Shown: piece by piece, positions 24,429 to 32,970 of the stretch
Layout: each line of letters opens with the position of its first letter
How positions within the stretch are numbered: the stretch's first letter is position 1
Source: Sulfobacillus acidophilus DSM 10332
GTDB taxonomy: Bacteria > Bacillota > Sulfobacillia > Sulfobacillales > Sulfobacillaceae
Direction: 5' to 3'
DNA length: 64,000 nucleotides
Assembly (NCBI GenBank): GCA_000237975.1
Contig: CP003179.1
Coordinates: forward strand, 1,736,001-1,800,000
Translations under genes and position numbers: made by a program
Notes under the pieces: generated by a model
What the model was told of the DNA's origin: nothing
What the model saw: the letters and a program-made list of their open reading frames with translations, nothing else
Databases searched by the model: none

Positions 24429-24851
24429 GTGCAAGTGATCAGTTTATCGGAGCCTGCACTGTTTGAGCTGTGGCAATCCCATCAGTTAAGCCTCACCCAA
24501 TTTCGGTGTCTTCGGATTTTGCAACGGGATGATTATTTGGCGGGGGATTTGGCTAAACGTTTGGGCATTCAATCGACGTCGCTCACCCGATTGTTGGAAC
24601 GGCTGGAGGCCCGCCAGCTGGTCGAACGGGTATTGGATCATCATGACCGGCGCCGCATTTGGGTGCGACTGACCGATGAGGGTCGGCGCGTGGTGTCCGA
24701 TTTGGACCAGTGGCTGGAAAGCCCGATTTTTCAAGCCATTCAAGAACTATCGGAGGATGAACGTGAGCGGTTGGCTACAGCGCTGAATTTATTGGCTGAC
24801 CGGATCCGCACCGTGACCGAACGGGCCGCTTTCGCCTCCGAACGGCCTTAG
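24429..24851 (+). CDS. MarR-family transcriptional regulator
   Basis: The product is at least 140 residues from the GTG at 24429. A winged helix-turn-helix is visible (LSLTQFRCLRIL, then LAKRLGIQSTSLTRLLERLE, then the wing LDHHDRRRIWVRLT). The frame stays open upstream to 24342 and encodes DTRADDPARAALRAF, which looks like the missing first helix of a MarR protein. That part has no ATG, GTG or TTG, but ACG at 24387 lies 8 bases after GGGAGG. The gene precedes an MFS pump by 21 bases, so it probably controls that efflux gene. Confidence 0.88.
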   Translation: MQVISLSEPALFELWQSHQLSLTQFRCLRILQRDDYLAGDLAKRLGIQSTSLTRLLERLEARQLVERVLDHHDRRRIWVRLTDEGRRVVSDLDQWLESPIFQAIQELSEDERERLATALNLLADRIRTVTERAAFASERP

Positions 24852-24872
24852 CTTAATCAAGGAGGAGACTCT

Positions 24873-26870
24873 ATGGCACAGCGACAGGAGGCGATGACGC
24901 CTCCCCGGCTTGGACCCGGATATAAATGGATTGCCTTATCGAATACTACGTTGGGCATCTTAATGGCGTCCATTAACGGCACGATCCTCATCATTTCCCT
25001 ACCGGCCATTTTTCGGGGAATTCATGTCAATCCCTTGTCGAACGGGCAAACCAGTCTGTTATTGTGGATTTTGATGGGGTTTAACGTGGCCACGACCATT
25101 TTATTGGTATCCTTTGGACGCATTTCCGATACCTATGGACGTGTACGCCTTTATAATCTCGGATTTTTAATTTTTACCGTCGGCTCGATTTTGTTGTTCT
25201 TAACACCGGGCCGCGGATTAGCCGGCGAGTGGGAACTGATTATTTTTCGGTTTGTGCAGGGCATCGGCGGCGCGTTCTTGTTTTCCAACAGTGCGGCCAT
25301 CTTAACGGATGCCTTTCCGGCAAATGAACGGGGATTTGCTTTAGGTCTAAATCAGATCGCCGGTATTGCCGGAGGGGTTATCGGGCTAGTGGTCGGCGGG
25401 CTGTTGTCGTCGATCGATTGGCGTGCGGTATTTTTGGTGAACGTGCCGTTTGGTCTGGCGGGGACCATTTGGGCCTACGTCGCGCTTAAGGAAACGGCAA
25501 CCGTACGGGATAGCAAACAAATCGACTGGTGGGGCAACATCACGTTTGCCGGCGGGCTTTTAGGGGTGATGCTGGGGTTAACCTATAGCATTAGTCCCTA
25601 TCATGGACACACCATGGGATGGCAGAATCCGTTTGTCATGGTGAGTCTCATCGGGGGCCTTGTATTACTTATCGCGTTCGTGATTATCGAAGCCTATGTG
25701 CCGGAACCGATGTTCCATTTGACGCTGTTTAAGACACGGGCGTTTGCCATCGGCAATTTTACCATGCTGTTAGGGGCGATTGCCCGAGGCGGGCTATCCT
25801 TTATGCTGATTATTTGGCTCCAAGGGATTTGGCTTCCGATGCATGGCGTGTCGTTTGCCAATACCCCGTTACAAGCCGGCTTGGACACGATCCCGCAAAT
25901 GGTCGGCTTTTTGCTCTTTGGCCCCGTGTCCGGACGTTTGTCGGATCGCTATGGTCCGCGGTGGTTTGCGACCGTGGGCATGCTGATCACCGCGGTCGGA
26001 TTTTTCCTCATGAATACGTTGCCCGCCGATTTTCATTATTGGACGTTCGCCTTCTATATTTTTATCATTGGCGCCGGGCAGGGCTTATTCGCGTCACCCA
26101 ACACCTCCTCGATTATGAGTGCCGTCCCGCCGAAATACCGTGGTGTCGCATCCGGCATGCGGGCGACTTTTATGAATGCCGGCCAAATGTTAAGTATGGG
26201 CATCTTTTTCACCATGGTCATCAGTTCCCTGGCGAGCGGATTACCCGGGGCCATTGTCGGCGGGTTGAGTCGCTTTCCCCTGCCCCTCGCGATCGTGCAC
26301 GGATTGGCCCATTTACCGCCGATGGCGGTGTTGTTCGCCGCACTTCTGGGCTATAATCCCTTAGCGATGCTTTTGCCCGCGCCGGTGTTACATCACTTGC
26401 CCGCGGCCGCGTTGGCCTCATTGACCAGTCCCCGATTCTTTCCCACGTTGATTGCCCACGCGTTTATGCGCGCGCTCCGGGTGGTGTTTCTGTTTTCGGC
26501 GGTGATTACCTTGGTGGCGGGAATTCTCTCGATCTTCCGCGGAGAACATTTTATCTATGATGACGAGACGGCAGACGATCGCCCCCGTCAGGGTCATGCG
26601 GCACCCTTTCCCGTGCTCGAGGTATTGCTGGCCTTGTCGGCCATTTGGGCCGCGCGGGACGGGCTGAATCCCGATGCGGATCCTGCCCGCGAGGGTGAAC
26701 TACGGCGGGGGGTGGCGCTATTGGCGGCGGCTTTAGGCCGCCCACCGAAAGTTTCCTGGGCCACGTCACAAGATTGGGCCGAGATGGCTCGCCAATCGGA
26801 AAGGCCGCTCATCGCCGATGCGTCTACCCCGGCACCATCCGTTTTAATGGAGGAGGAACCGTCGTCATGA
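24873..26870 (+). CDS. MFS multidrug efflux transporter, DHA2 (14-TM) family
   Basis: The 665-residue protein starts behind AAGGAGGAG. It has the MFS motif [11 protein letters not shown] near residue 86, the motif-C-like [19 protein letters not shown] and around 14 membrane helices ending near residue 560, then a ~100-residue soluble tail. The family exports drugs and organic anions using the proton gradient. Between helices 13 and 14 there is an enlarged loop with several PLP/HHLP segments. The gene is downstream of a marR gene and overlaps the next gene as ATGA. Confidence 0.9.
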   Translation: MAQRQEAMTPPRLGPGYKWIALSNTTLGILMASINGTILIISLPAIFRGIHVNPLSNGQTSLLLWILMGFNVATTILLVSFGRISDTYGRVRLYNLGFLIFTVGSILLFLTPGRGLAGEWELIIFRFVQGIGGAFLFSNSAAILTDAFPANERGFALGLNQIAGIAGGVIGLVVGGLLSSIDWRAVFLVNVPFGLAGTIWAYVALKETATVRDSKQIDWWGNITFAGGLLGVMLGLTYSISPYHGHTMGWQNPFVMVSLIGGLVLLIAFVIIEAYVPEPMFHLTLFKTRAFAIGNFTMLLGAIARGGLSFMLIIWLQGIWLPMHGVSFANTPLQAGLDTIPQMVGFLLFGPVSGRLSDRYGPRWFATVGMLITAVGFFLMNTLPADFHYWTFAFYIFIIGAGQGLFASPNTSSIMSAVPPKYRGVASGMRATFMNAGQMLSMGIFFTMVISSLASGLPGAIVGGLSRFPLPLAIVHGLAHLPPMAVLFAALLGYNPLAMLLPAPVLHHLPAAALASLTSPRFFPTLIAHAFMRALRVVFLFSAVITLVAGILSIFRGEHFIYDDETADDRPRQGHAAPFPVLEVLLALSAIWAARDGLNPDADPAREGELRRGVALLAAALGRPPKVSWATSQDWAEMARQSERPLIADASTPAPSVLMEEEPSS

Positions 26871-27253
26871 CAAAATATGTATGGCCTTTGACGTTTTCGT
26901 TGATGATTGTACTGTTGGGCGGTGGCTTGATGCTGTGGCCTTTCGCTCGGCTCCCGGTTCCCCAGGGAGCCTGGGGCTCGGTGCGGCTGACCGATTTTTG
27001 GACGGGAGTCGGGGTTGTGGTCGTCGGCTTCGGTACCGCGTGGGCATGGTGGTCCGCGTTCGGGACGGAAATGATTCGGCAAGGGTACCGGGTCCGTCCG
27101 TCTAGCCCGGACGTCGGTGCTCAGCCCGACCCGGTTGCTCCGGCGGATGACTGGGAACAGTGGCTACGTCCTTTGGCCGAATCCGTGTTGCGCGATTTGG
27201 AGCAGCAGCTGGCCCAAAAGGAAGCGGCACAAGCCAAGGGGGAACGGCTATGA
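26867..27253 (+). CDS. Small membrane protein, unknown family
   Basis: ATG at 26867 overlaps the MFS stop as ATGA; GGAGGA lies 9 bases upstream; 128 residues. Two hydrophobic helices (about 5-25 and 43-63) are followed by a soluble, acidic, helix-forming tail ([20 protein letters not shown]). I do not recognise the family. Tight coupling to the efflux gene suggests an accessory subunit, which is inference. Confidence 0.7.
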   Translation: MTKYVWPLTFSLMIVLLGGGLMLWPFARLPVPQGAWGSVRLTDFWTGVGVVVVGFGTAWAWWSAFGTEMIRQGYRVRPSSPDVGAQPDPVAPADDWEQWLRPLAESVLRDLEQQLAQKEAAQAKGERL

Positions 27254-27483
27254 AGGGCGGGACCGTCGGGTTTATCGTGGCCATGCTGGCCGGCATGTGG
27301 ATGATTTTGGCCCCCTATCTCGTGGGGTTTGGCCATCTGGCCCCCGACGCCTCGGTGGTACGGGGCACCGTGGTGATCGGGATTCTCGTCATCGTCGCCG
27401 CCGGCTTGGGTCTGGTAACTTTTTGGAGTCGGCATTGGGCGGAGTGGGCGGCCGAATCACGGGAGAATGGTGATCCGCGATAA
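27250..27483 (+). CDS. Two-helix membrane protein, SPW-repeat-like
   Basis: ATG at 27250 overlaps the previous stop as ATGA; 77 residues, with AAGGGGG upstream. The first helix reads MLAGMWMILAPYLVGF, close to the Gly-x-Trp-x-x-x-x-Pro pattern of SPW-repeat membrane proteins, and a second helix follows (VIGILVIVAAGLGLVTF). No function is known for this family. It is the last gene of the MarR-MFS run. Confidence 0.68.
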   Translation: MKGGTVGFIVAMLAGMWMILAPYLVGFGHLAPDASVVRGTVVIGILVIVAAGLGLVTFWSRHWAEWAAESRENGDPR

Positions 27484-27551
27484 TCCGCCGTTGCGTGTGG
27501 GGCGCGGCGGTGCCATGATATGGGAGAATGGATGGACAAGGAGGTTCGACG

Positions 27552-28112
27552 ATGGCGGACGCAACACCCGAAAATCCTACTGTACACGCCGATCATGCGG
27601 CGCATGTGGCGGCCACGTATCGCGATTACCAGCAGGCCGAAAATGCCGTGCGGAAGCTATTGGATCGTCAGATTCCGGTGGAGAACGTCTCGTTGGTCGG
27701 CAAAAATTTTTCCTTTCAGGAAAAGCCGCTCGGCTTTACCACCATTGGGGGCGTGGCAAAGCAAGGCAGTAAATTTGGAGCCCTATGGGGCGGGATATTA
27801 GGCCTCTTATTGGGGTTTACCGTCTTTTTCATGCCCGTCACCGGTCCCCTCCTCTTGTTTGGCCCGATTGCCTATGCGTTGACGAGCGCGGTGGAAGGGG
27901 CCATTTTTGGAGGATTAGCCGGGATCCTAATTGGATGGGGCTTGCAACACGAAAAAGCGATTCAATTTGAGCATTCGGTGCAAGAAGGCGAATATCTGGT
28001 AATGGTGAGCGGGACCGACGAGTTAGTCGGTCAAGCCTATTTTATTTTGCAGCAAACCAATCCCACCCATCTCGAAATGTTTAATGCCGCAGAGACCGGG
28101 GAACCCGCCTAA
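27552..28112 (+). CDS. General stress protein YflT-like membrane protein
   Basis: ATG at 27552 follows AAGGAGG by 7 bases; 186 residues. The N-terminal ~60 residues form the small alpha-beta domain seen in YflT/GsP17M-type proteins (ATYRDYQQAENAVRKL...VENVSLVGKNF). Two glycine-rich hydrophobic stretches follow (~77-100 and ~105-135), then a C-terminal segment that echoes the N-terminal domain. It has its own terminator and lies upstream of hsp20, consistent with a stress role; no biochemical function is known. Confidence 0.75.
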   Translation: MADATPENPTVHADHAAHVAATYRDYQQAENAVRKLLDRQIPVENVSLVGKNFSFQEKPLGFTTIGGVAKQGSKFGALWGGILGLLLGFTVFFMPVTGPLLLFGPIAYALTSAVEGAIFGGLAGILIGWGLQHEKAIQFEHSVQEGEYLVMVSGTDELVGQAYFILQQTNPTHLEMFNAAETGEPA

Positions 28113-28118
28113 CTCGTA

Positions 28119-28155
28119 AACCCGGTCGGTCTCACAATGCCCGGCCGGGTTTTTT
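28119..28155 (+). terminator. Terminator after the YflT-like gene
   Basis: AACCCGG (28119-28125) pairs with CCGGGTT (28145-28151), followed by a T run to 28155. The region 28156-28324 after it holds no gene I can support. Confidence 0.7.
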
Positions 28156-28324
28156 ACGGGGCTCCGCCTCCTCTGCCCGCGAACCGGGTTCGGGGTCTCG
28201 TCGGGTTGACGACCGCCATTCGAGGTGGGACAGAGCCGGGACCCGATACCCCTACGGGCGTGTGCGAGCGTCAAACACGGGCATGGCGGCGAGAAAAAAA
28301 TTTTAAGGAGATCCGAAAAATCCC

Positions 28325-28353
28325 TTGACATCTAATTAATCCCGCTGTATATA
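28325..28353 (+). promoter_or_regulatory. Near-consensus sigma-A promoter of hsp20
   Basis: TTGACA at 28325-28330 and TATATA at 28348-28353 are separated by exactly 17 bases. The predicted transcription start is near 28360, immediately before the CtsR-type operator. This is the best vegetative promoter I see in the window. Confidence 0.88.
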
Positions 28354-28362
28354 GAAATTGAA

Positions 28363-28379
28363 AGTCAAAGACAGTCAAA
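28363..28379 (+). promoter_or_regulatory. CtsR operator
   Basis: AGTCAAA-GAC-AGTCAAA is an exact match to the CtsR heptad consensus RGTCAAA-NAN-RGTCAAA known from Gram-positive clp genes. It lies just downstream of the -10 box, where CtsR would block transcription until heat stress. It predicts a ctsR gene elsewhere in the genome. Confidence 0.87.
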
Positions 28380-28400
28380 AACGAAACGGAGGGATGAGCG

Positions 28401-28868
28401 ATGAGTCTCTTACCGATGCGTCGAACCAACCGTAGTGAGGTGCGTGATCCGTTGGTACAACTCCAAAACGACATGAACGACCTGTTTGACCGGGTTTTTC
28501 GGGGCTGGGGCTTCTATGACACGCTGGACACGCGGCCGTTATTCGCGCCGGCGTTAGACGTGGAAGAAGACGACCGGCACTACTACTTGCATCTGGACGT
28601 GCCGGGTGTCGACATCGGGGATATCACGGTTGAGGTGGACAACGGGGCTTTGATTATCAGCGGGGAGAAACGCGACGAGCGTGAAAAGAATTCCCGCCGG
28701 GCCCACACCAGTGAGCGCTATTACGGCCGCTTTTACCGAGAAATTACGTTGCCCCAAGATGCGGACACGGAGCAATTGAAAGCGGAGTTAAAGCGCGGGG
28801 TGTTGACCGTCACGATTCCGAAGAATGCGTCGAGTACCCGCCGCGCAATTCCCATCCAAGGCGAGTAA
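28401..28868 (+). CDS. Small heat-shock protein Hsp20
   Basis: This 155-residue ATP-independent chaperone binds unfolding proteins in the cytoplasm. The alpha-crystallin domain spans about residues 48-140 (from FAPALDVEEDD to the conserved LKRGVLTVTIPK), and the C-terminal I-P-I motif used for oligomer assembly is at 150-152. Shine-Dalgarno GGAGGGA precedes the ATG; an earlier ATG is out of frame. Its promoter and CtsR operator are unusually clear, and a terminator follows. Confidence 0.96.
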   Translation: MSLLPMRRTNRSEVRDPLVQLQNDMNDLFDRVFRGWGFYDTLDTRPLFAPALDVEEDDRHYYLHLDVPGVDIGDITVEVDNGALIISGEKRDEREKNSRRAHTSERYYGRFYREITLPQDADTEQLKAELKRGVLTVTIPKNASSTRRAIPIQGE

Positions 28869-28876
28869 ACCGAAAA

Positions 28877-28907
28877 CCCCCGGGGATTCCCCAGGGGCTT
28901 TTCTTTT
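28877..28907 (+). terminator. Terminator after hsp20
   Basis: A stem CCCCCGGGG / CCCCAGGGG with one mismatch and an ATT loop is followed by CTTTTCTTTT. It separates hsp20 from the convergent membrane-protein gene. Confidence 0.85.
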
Positions 28908-28915
28908 GGGATTAA

Positions 28916-29680
28916 CTAGATGGTGACCGGTCGGGTGACCGCTTCGGATTCGTGTGGATGGGTATCTGTTGCCGCTTGGGCGTAGATATAGGCGAACGAT
29001 GCAAATAAGGCGGTATTGGTAAGGGCGAGCACGCCGAACACCAAGGTACCGAACCAGGTGGCAATCGTCCAGGACACCGCCGCGGTGAACATTTGGGTTA
29101 ATGCCAAGCCCAATAACCAAGCCCAGGGAACAAACCAGTATTCACGCGTCCGGGCAACCGTCCGACCGGGATTAGCGAGGTAAACCGAACGCCAAAAAAG
29201 TTCCGGGACGGCTATGCCGATAATCGCTAGCCCCATCACGTCTTCGGCCAAGGTGGGTACCCAAGGATGATGAGCCATCCCAATGGGCGCTTTAAAGATC
29301 CCCATCGTCAGCACGGCAATGGTCAAGGTAACGCCCAGTCCCACCGTGGCTTTAAAAAACCGGGAACCTTGAGCGGGACCCCACCGTTGTAAAATCCGTC
29401 GACCGATGACCGCCGCGACAAGTCCCAAGCCGAAATACGCCAGGGTCAAACGAGGCCAATCCGTGACTAAGGCGGCGACTTCCCGGTGAAAGGTCAGTGC
29501 CACCAGCGGGTCATTAATAGGCTGGATCTCCAAATAGATGAAAGGTGCTGCGGCGGGAACCGCCAGCAGGACGCCCCACACCCATAAACTCCCCACGATT
29601 AATAACGGCATCCAGCGCCGCCATTCCTGTTCCCAATATTGGCCGAGACGGATCCAACCGGTCTTCCACGGTTCAGACAT
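28916..29680 (-). CDS. Multi-pass membrane protein, unknown
   Basis: ATG at 29678-29680 follows AAAGGGGG; 254 residues. About six to seven hydrophobic helices are visible (near 24-45, 72-92, 108-125, 142-157, 185-205 and 210-235). No known motif is seen; an isolated His-His (AHHPWVP) and several tryptophans near helix ends recall respiratory-chain membrane proteins, but no haem-ligand pattern is convincing. It is downstream of two small membrane proteins on the same strand, probably one operon. Confidence 0.7.
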   Translation of the reverse strand: MSEPWKTGWIRLGQYWEQEWRRWMPLLIVGSLWVWGVLLAVPAAAPFIYLEIQPINDPLVALTFHREVAALVTDWPRLTLAYFGLGLVAAVIGRRILQRWGPAQGSRFFKATVGLGVTLTIAVLTMGIFKAPIGMAHHPWVPTLAEDVMGLAIIGIAVPELFWRSVYLANPGRTVARTREYWFVPWAWLLGLALTQMFTAAVSWTIATWFGTLVFGVLALTNTALFASFAYIYAQAATDTHPHESEAVTRPVTI

Positions 29681-29703
29681 CCCTCGTCCCCCTTTCAAGC
29701 ACG

Positions 29704-30024
29704 TTACGGCAACGACTTGACGCTTGGATACAATGTATTGGTGCTTTTTAAATAGCGTTCGAGCTCGGCAGAATGTGATTGCCGGATATGCCACATAAAG
29801 GATTGCTGGGCCGTTGTACGCGGCGGCGGCAAAGGCTTGGGCAATGCGCCAATCGCCATAATCGACGTCACCATAATAAACGTGGTGACCGCTAAAATCA
29901 AATGCATGCCGATAAGCCGCCGCCGTAGCGGCCGACGACGGGCATCAAACCGAATGAAAAACGTCAAGCCGGTTAAATAGGTGAATACATAGAATCCATA
30001 AGTAAAATACAGCACCCAGTGCAT
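29704..30024 (-). CDS. Small two-helix membrane protein
   Basis: ATG at 30022-30024 has GTAGGAG 7 bases upstream; 106 residues. It has two hydrophobic helices (about 3-26 and 41-60) separated by a basic linker (DARRRPLRRRL). The second helix begins with a His (GMHLILAVTT). A soluble C-terminal ~45 residues follow. The architecture resembles the neighbour at 30043-30276. I do not recognise the family. Confidence 0.7.
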   Translation of the reverse strand: MHWVLYFTYGFYVFTYLTGLTFFIRFDARRRPLRRRLIGMHLILAVTTFIMVTSIMAIGALPKPLPPPRTTAQQSFMWHIRQSHSAELERYLKSTNTLYPSVKSLP

Positions 30025-30042
30025 CAAGTGTCTCCTACTACG

Positions 30043-30276
30043 CTAGAGGGCGTTGGGATTAAATACCGCGAACGAAAAAAGCACCAGCGTAATGGTGGCG
30101 AAAATAATATGCAATACGACCCAATTGAGCGGAAGGGTTTTCGGGGCCAAATGCACCGTGGTGCCCCGCCGCCGCGGCTTAGGCGGTCCAAACAACGCAA
30201 ACCCGAAAAACACAAACGCTCCAGTGGCAGCCGTCACCAATAAGCCTAGATAGGTAATCACCAGCGCACGTTCCAT
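30043..30276 (-). CDS. Small two-helix membrane protein
   Basis: ATG at 30274-30276 with GCAGGGA upstream; 77 residues. Two hydrophobic helices (about 5-28 and 50-72) are joined by a basic linker (PPKPRRRGTTVHL). The second helix starts VVLHIIFATIT, with a His placed as in the neighbour at 29704-30024. The pair may be diverged duplicates of a membrane subunit; no function can be named. Confidence 0.68.
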   Translation of the reverse strand: MERALVITYLGLLVTAATGAFVFFGFALFGPPKPRRRGTTVHLAPKTLPLNWVVLHIIFATITLVLFSFAVFNPNAL

Positions 30277-30368
30277 GGGTTCCCTGCCGTTTCTGCCGGG
30301 CCGATCTCCCCTCACCTTCGCCGAATCAGGTACAATAGGACCATTATCAAGTGAAAGGATGGAGGCTC

Positions 30369-30479
30369 ATGAATCAATTTCTGATCATATCGGCCGCATT
30401 TTTTGTGGTCGCCTTGGGTTTGTCCGCTTTTATTTACATCGGGGAGCGCCGTGAAGGCCACGCCCGCGATGACGATTGA
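30369..30479 (+). CDS. 36-residue single-helix membrane peptide
   Basis: The frame ATG (30369) to TGA (30477-30479) has GGAGG 3 bases before the ATG. It encodes one hydrophobic helix (residues 3-23) followed by a charged tail ERREGHARDDD, i.e. a single-pass membrane peptide. TACAAT at 30331-30336 could be its -10, with no clear -35. It converges on the 32-residue gene with 6 bases between their stops. No homologue family comes to mind; small subunits of membrane complexes or type I toxin-like peptides are the alternatives. Confidence 0.6.
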   Translation: MNQFLIISAAFFVVALGLSAFIYIGERREGHARDDD

Positions 30480-30485
30480 CGCGGA

Positions 30486-30584
30486 TTAAAACTCGTAATC
30501 GTGTAACAGCTTGGACGCTAACACAATAATCGTCAAAATGAAAAGCGGTACATCGGTCAGAAAAACCGTTGTCACAAATTGCAT
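30486..30584 (-). CDS. 32-residue single-helix membrane peptide
   Basis: ATG at 30582-30584, preceded by AGGAGGTGA with ideal spacing, the strongest Shine-Dalgarno in this region. The peptide has one hydrophobic stretch (about residues 4-25, with a Pro at 13) and a polar tail KLLHDYEF. Upstream lie the palindromes CCAAGCTTGG (30634-30643) and ATCATA-T-TATGAT (30661-30673), possible operator sites. The function is unknown. Confidence 0.6.
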   Translation of the reverse strand: MQFVTTVFLTDVPLFILTIIVLASKLLHDYEF

Positions 30585-30733
30585 CGTCAGTCACCTCCTA
30601 GTATTTGCGAATGTAATTTTAAGATACTCCATTCCAAGCTTGGGAGCAATCACACGCCATATCATATTATGATGTTTTTCATTAATTGTGCTGATACGCG
30701 CCATTCGCGCGGCTTGCCGCAACATTCGGATCT

Positions 30734-31372
30734 TTATGACCGAATATCCCGGGGCGGCAAGGGATAATACGGGCTTTCATGGTTCGGATCCACAAGCGCC
30801 CGATATTTATCCAGCACTTGCTTTAAGTCGGCCCAGACCGGCCGTTTCCACTCGGGATTGCGTAATAAGGCGGCCGGGTGGTAAGTGGGCATGAACCACC
30901 GGTTGTCCCGAACAATCCACCGGCCGCGCCAGCGGCTAATCCGAGCGGCCGGATCGATCAGGGTTTGCAGGGCCGTACTGCCCAACAGAACCACAATGAT
31001 CGGGTCGATAAGCGTCATTTGTGCATCTAAATGGGGGCGGCAGGCCAACCGTTCGGCCTCGGTGGGAATTCGGTTACCCGGCGGTCGGCACTTGACGATG
31101 TTTAAAATATAGGCGTGCTCAAAGCGGGTCATGCCCATGGCCGCCAACATCTTATCCAACAGTTGGCCCGCGGCGCCCACAAACGGGCGGCCTAACCGGT
31201 CTTCTTCGGCGCCGGGACCTTCCCCCACGAACACGAGGGCGGCTCGCGGGTTGCCTTCGCCAAACACGACGTGTTGGGCGGACCGGCGGAGCTGGCACCG
31301 GTGGCATTGACGGACTTCTTCGGCTAATAGCCGGAGTCTTTCTTCCGCGGCGTCTTGACGGGCTTGGTCCAT
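30734..31372 (-). CDS. Family 4 uracil-DNA glycosylase (4Fe-4S)
   Basis: The enzyme removes uracil from DNA. ATG at 31370-31372 follows GTAGGGA; 212 residues, usual for the family. Four cysteines that bind the 4Fe-4S cluster are at 23, 26, 95 and 111 (CHRC...C...C). The active-site motif GEGPGAEEDRLGRPFVG is at 50-66, and the HPAALLR motif is present near the C-terminus. Thermophiles and acidophiles often use this family to counter cytosine deamination. It overlaps the VKOR gene by 49 bases. Confidence 0.93.
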   Translation of the reverse strand: MDQARQDAAEERLRLLAEEVRQCHRCQLRRSAQHVVFGEGNPRAALVFVGEGPGAEEDRLGRPFVGAAGQLLDKMLAAMGMTRFEHAYILNIVKCRPPGNRIPTEAERLACRPHLDAQMTLIDPIIVVLLGSTALQTLIDPAARISRWRGRWIVRDNRWFMPTYHPAALLRNPEWKRPVWADLKQVLDKYRALVDPNHESPYYPLPPRDIRS

Positions 31373-31758
31373 CGTGTCATCCCTACCAACACTAAAATCG
31401 CCACTTGGGTTACCGTACACCAAAGACAAAGATGGTGTACCGCCCATTCCTTTGACCAGGCATACACCACGCCCCCTATGCCGAGAAGGCTCCAGTAAAG
31501 GTGATAGCGGGAGGCGTAGCGGTACGCCTCCCAATATCCGACAAGCCAAAATAAGGCCCAAACGCCTAAAGGCAGTCCGGCGAGGTGGCTCCCGGCCGAC
31601 GAAACGACGGCCGCACAGTTAATAACCGGCAGGACCGCGGAACCTGGACAACCAGCCGTCCGAGGCGCGGCATTGACCCAGAGCGTGGCCAGGGCCGCGC
31701 CGGCCGCAATGGCTGTCAGCCCGATGGCCGTGCCGCGTCCCGGATGGCTGGATGCCAT
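31324..31758 (-). CDS. Vitamin K epoxide reductase (VKOR) family protein
   Basis: This 144-residue integral membrane protein has about four helices. It carries the VKOR cysteine set: Cys37 and Cys48 in the periplasmic loop, the conserved serine (VVSS), G-x-P (GLPLG) and the CxxC pair Cys111-L-W-Cys114. Bacterial VKORs reoxidise thiol-oxidising proteins using quinones, supporting disulfide formation outside the cell. No thioredoxin-like partner is fused or adjacent. GGAGGGG precedes the ATG, just after the sucB stop. Confidence 0.87.
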   Translation of the reverse strand: MASSHPGRGTAIGLTAIAAGAALATLWVNAAPRTAGCPGSAVLPVINCAAVVSSAGSHLAGLPLGVWALFWLVGYWEAYRYASRYHLYWSLLGIGGVVYAWSKEWAVHHLCLWCTVTQVAILVLVGMTRWTKPVKTPRKKDSGY

Positions 31759-31761
31759 GGC

Positions 31762-32970
31762 CTACCCCTCCAACAACAAGGCCTCGGGGTCTTCAATAAA
31801 CTGCTTGACGGTCACTAAAAACCGAACGGCTTCACTTCCGTCCACAATCCGATGGTCGTAGGACAAGGCGATGTACATCATCGGCCGGATCTCTACTTGG
31901 CCGTTAACCGCCACCGGACGCTCTTGAATTTTATGCATGCCCAAGATGCCGACTTGGGGGGCGTTTAAGATAGGCGTCGACAAAAGTGATCCAAACACCC
32001 CGCCGTTGGTAATCGTAAACGTGCCGCCTTTCAGTTCGTCTAACGTCAGCTTATTGTCGCGGGCCCGGCGGGCCAATTCCGCAACCTGTTGCTCAATCTC
32101 GGCAAACGTCATCCGGTCGGCGTTTCGTAACACCGGGACGACTAAGCCTTGATCGGTGGCAACGGCAATGCCGATATCGTAGTAATGCTTAATAATCATT
32201 TCCTGACCACGGATTTCCGCGTTTAACCGCGGGAAGGCTTTCAAGGCGCCAATAACCGCCTTGGTAAAAAACGACATCAATCCAAGACTCACACCGTACC
32301 GTTCTTTAAACGCGTCTCGTCGACGCTGACGGACGGCGAGCACCGTAGACATGTCGACTTCGTTAAACGTGGTGAGCATGGCCGCCTGATGTTGCGCTTC
32401 GACCAAGCGGCGTGCGATGGTCAGCCGACGAGACGACATGGGGATATGTTCTTCCTGCCGTTCGGACCACGCCGCATCGGGTGATAGGGCCCGGGGTTCC
32501 GGTTGCGGAGCTCGAGGGGGTGGCGGCGGTAAAACCGGATTCTCGGGCGGTTTGGTGGCGGCCAAGACGTCGTCTCGGACGATGCGCCCCTTGGGACCCG
32601 AGCCTTGGAGCCGAGCTAAATCAACCCCTTGTTCTTTGGCCAATCGCCGAACATCGGGCGTCGCCCGGACCCCTTCGTCCACCACCGGCGCCGAGTCGGA
32701 CACCGGGGGGACCGCCGCCGGCGGGGCGGCGGTGGCGCCGGCCTCGATGGTGGCGAGACTGCTGCCGACCGCCACCGTACTGCCTTCCGGCGCCAGAATC
32801 TTCGTAATCACGCCCGCCGTTTCGGCCGCGACTTCCAAATTGACTTTATCCGTTTCGAGTTCGACCACCGGTTCTCCCGGAGAGACGGCCTCCCCTTCCT
32901 GCTTTAACCAACGGCCTACGGTGGCTTCAACCACCGACTCGCCCAATTCCGGTACCTTCAATTCAGACAC
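31762..32970 (-). CDS. sucB: 2-oxoglutarate dehydrogenase E2 (dihydrolipoamide succinyltransferase)
   Basis: E2 transfers the succinyl group from lipoate to CoA in the TCA cycle. The 402-residue protein has a lipoyl domain (1-80; lipoylated Lys42 in ELETDKVN), an Ala/Pro-rich linker, the E1/E3-binding domain (about 103-140) and the catalytic domain with His373 in DHRIVDG. The start is GTG at 32968-32970, overlapping the E1 stop by one base (TAGTG), with GGGAGGG upstream. E3 (lpd) is not in the window. Confidence 0.96.
   Translation of the reverse strand: MSELKVPELGESVVEATVGRWLKQEGEAVSPGEPVVELETDKVNLEVAAETAGVITKILAPEGSTVAVGSSLATIEAGATAAPPAAVPPVSDSAPVVDEGVRATPDVRRLAKEQGVDLARLQGSGPKGRIVRDDVLAATKPPENPVLPPPPPRAPQPEPRALSPDAAWSERQEEHIPMSSRRLTIARRLVEAQHQAAMLTTFNEVDMSTVLAVRQRRRDAFKERYGVSLGLMSFFTKAVIGALKAFPRLNAEIRGQEMIIKHYYDIGIAVATDQGLVVPVLRNADRMTFAEIEQQVAELARRARDNKLTLDELKGGTFTITNGGVFGSLLSTPILNAPQVGILGMHKIQERPVAVNGQVEIRPMMYIALSYDHRIVDGSEAVRFLVTVKQFIEDPEALLLEG

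Noticed and set aside
28156-28324. Possible structured RNA before hsp20, suggested by GGGTT/GACCC-type complementary patches
   Set aside because: The patches do not fit any riboswitch or leader I know, and pairing is not better than expected for GC-rich sequence.
30369-30584. Naming the micro-genes a type I toxin-antitoxin system
   Set aside because: Helix and charge pattern fit only loosely and no antisense promoter is visible, so no function is assigned.
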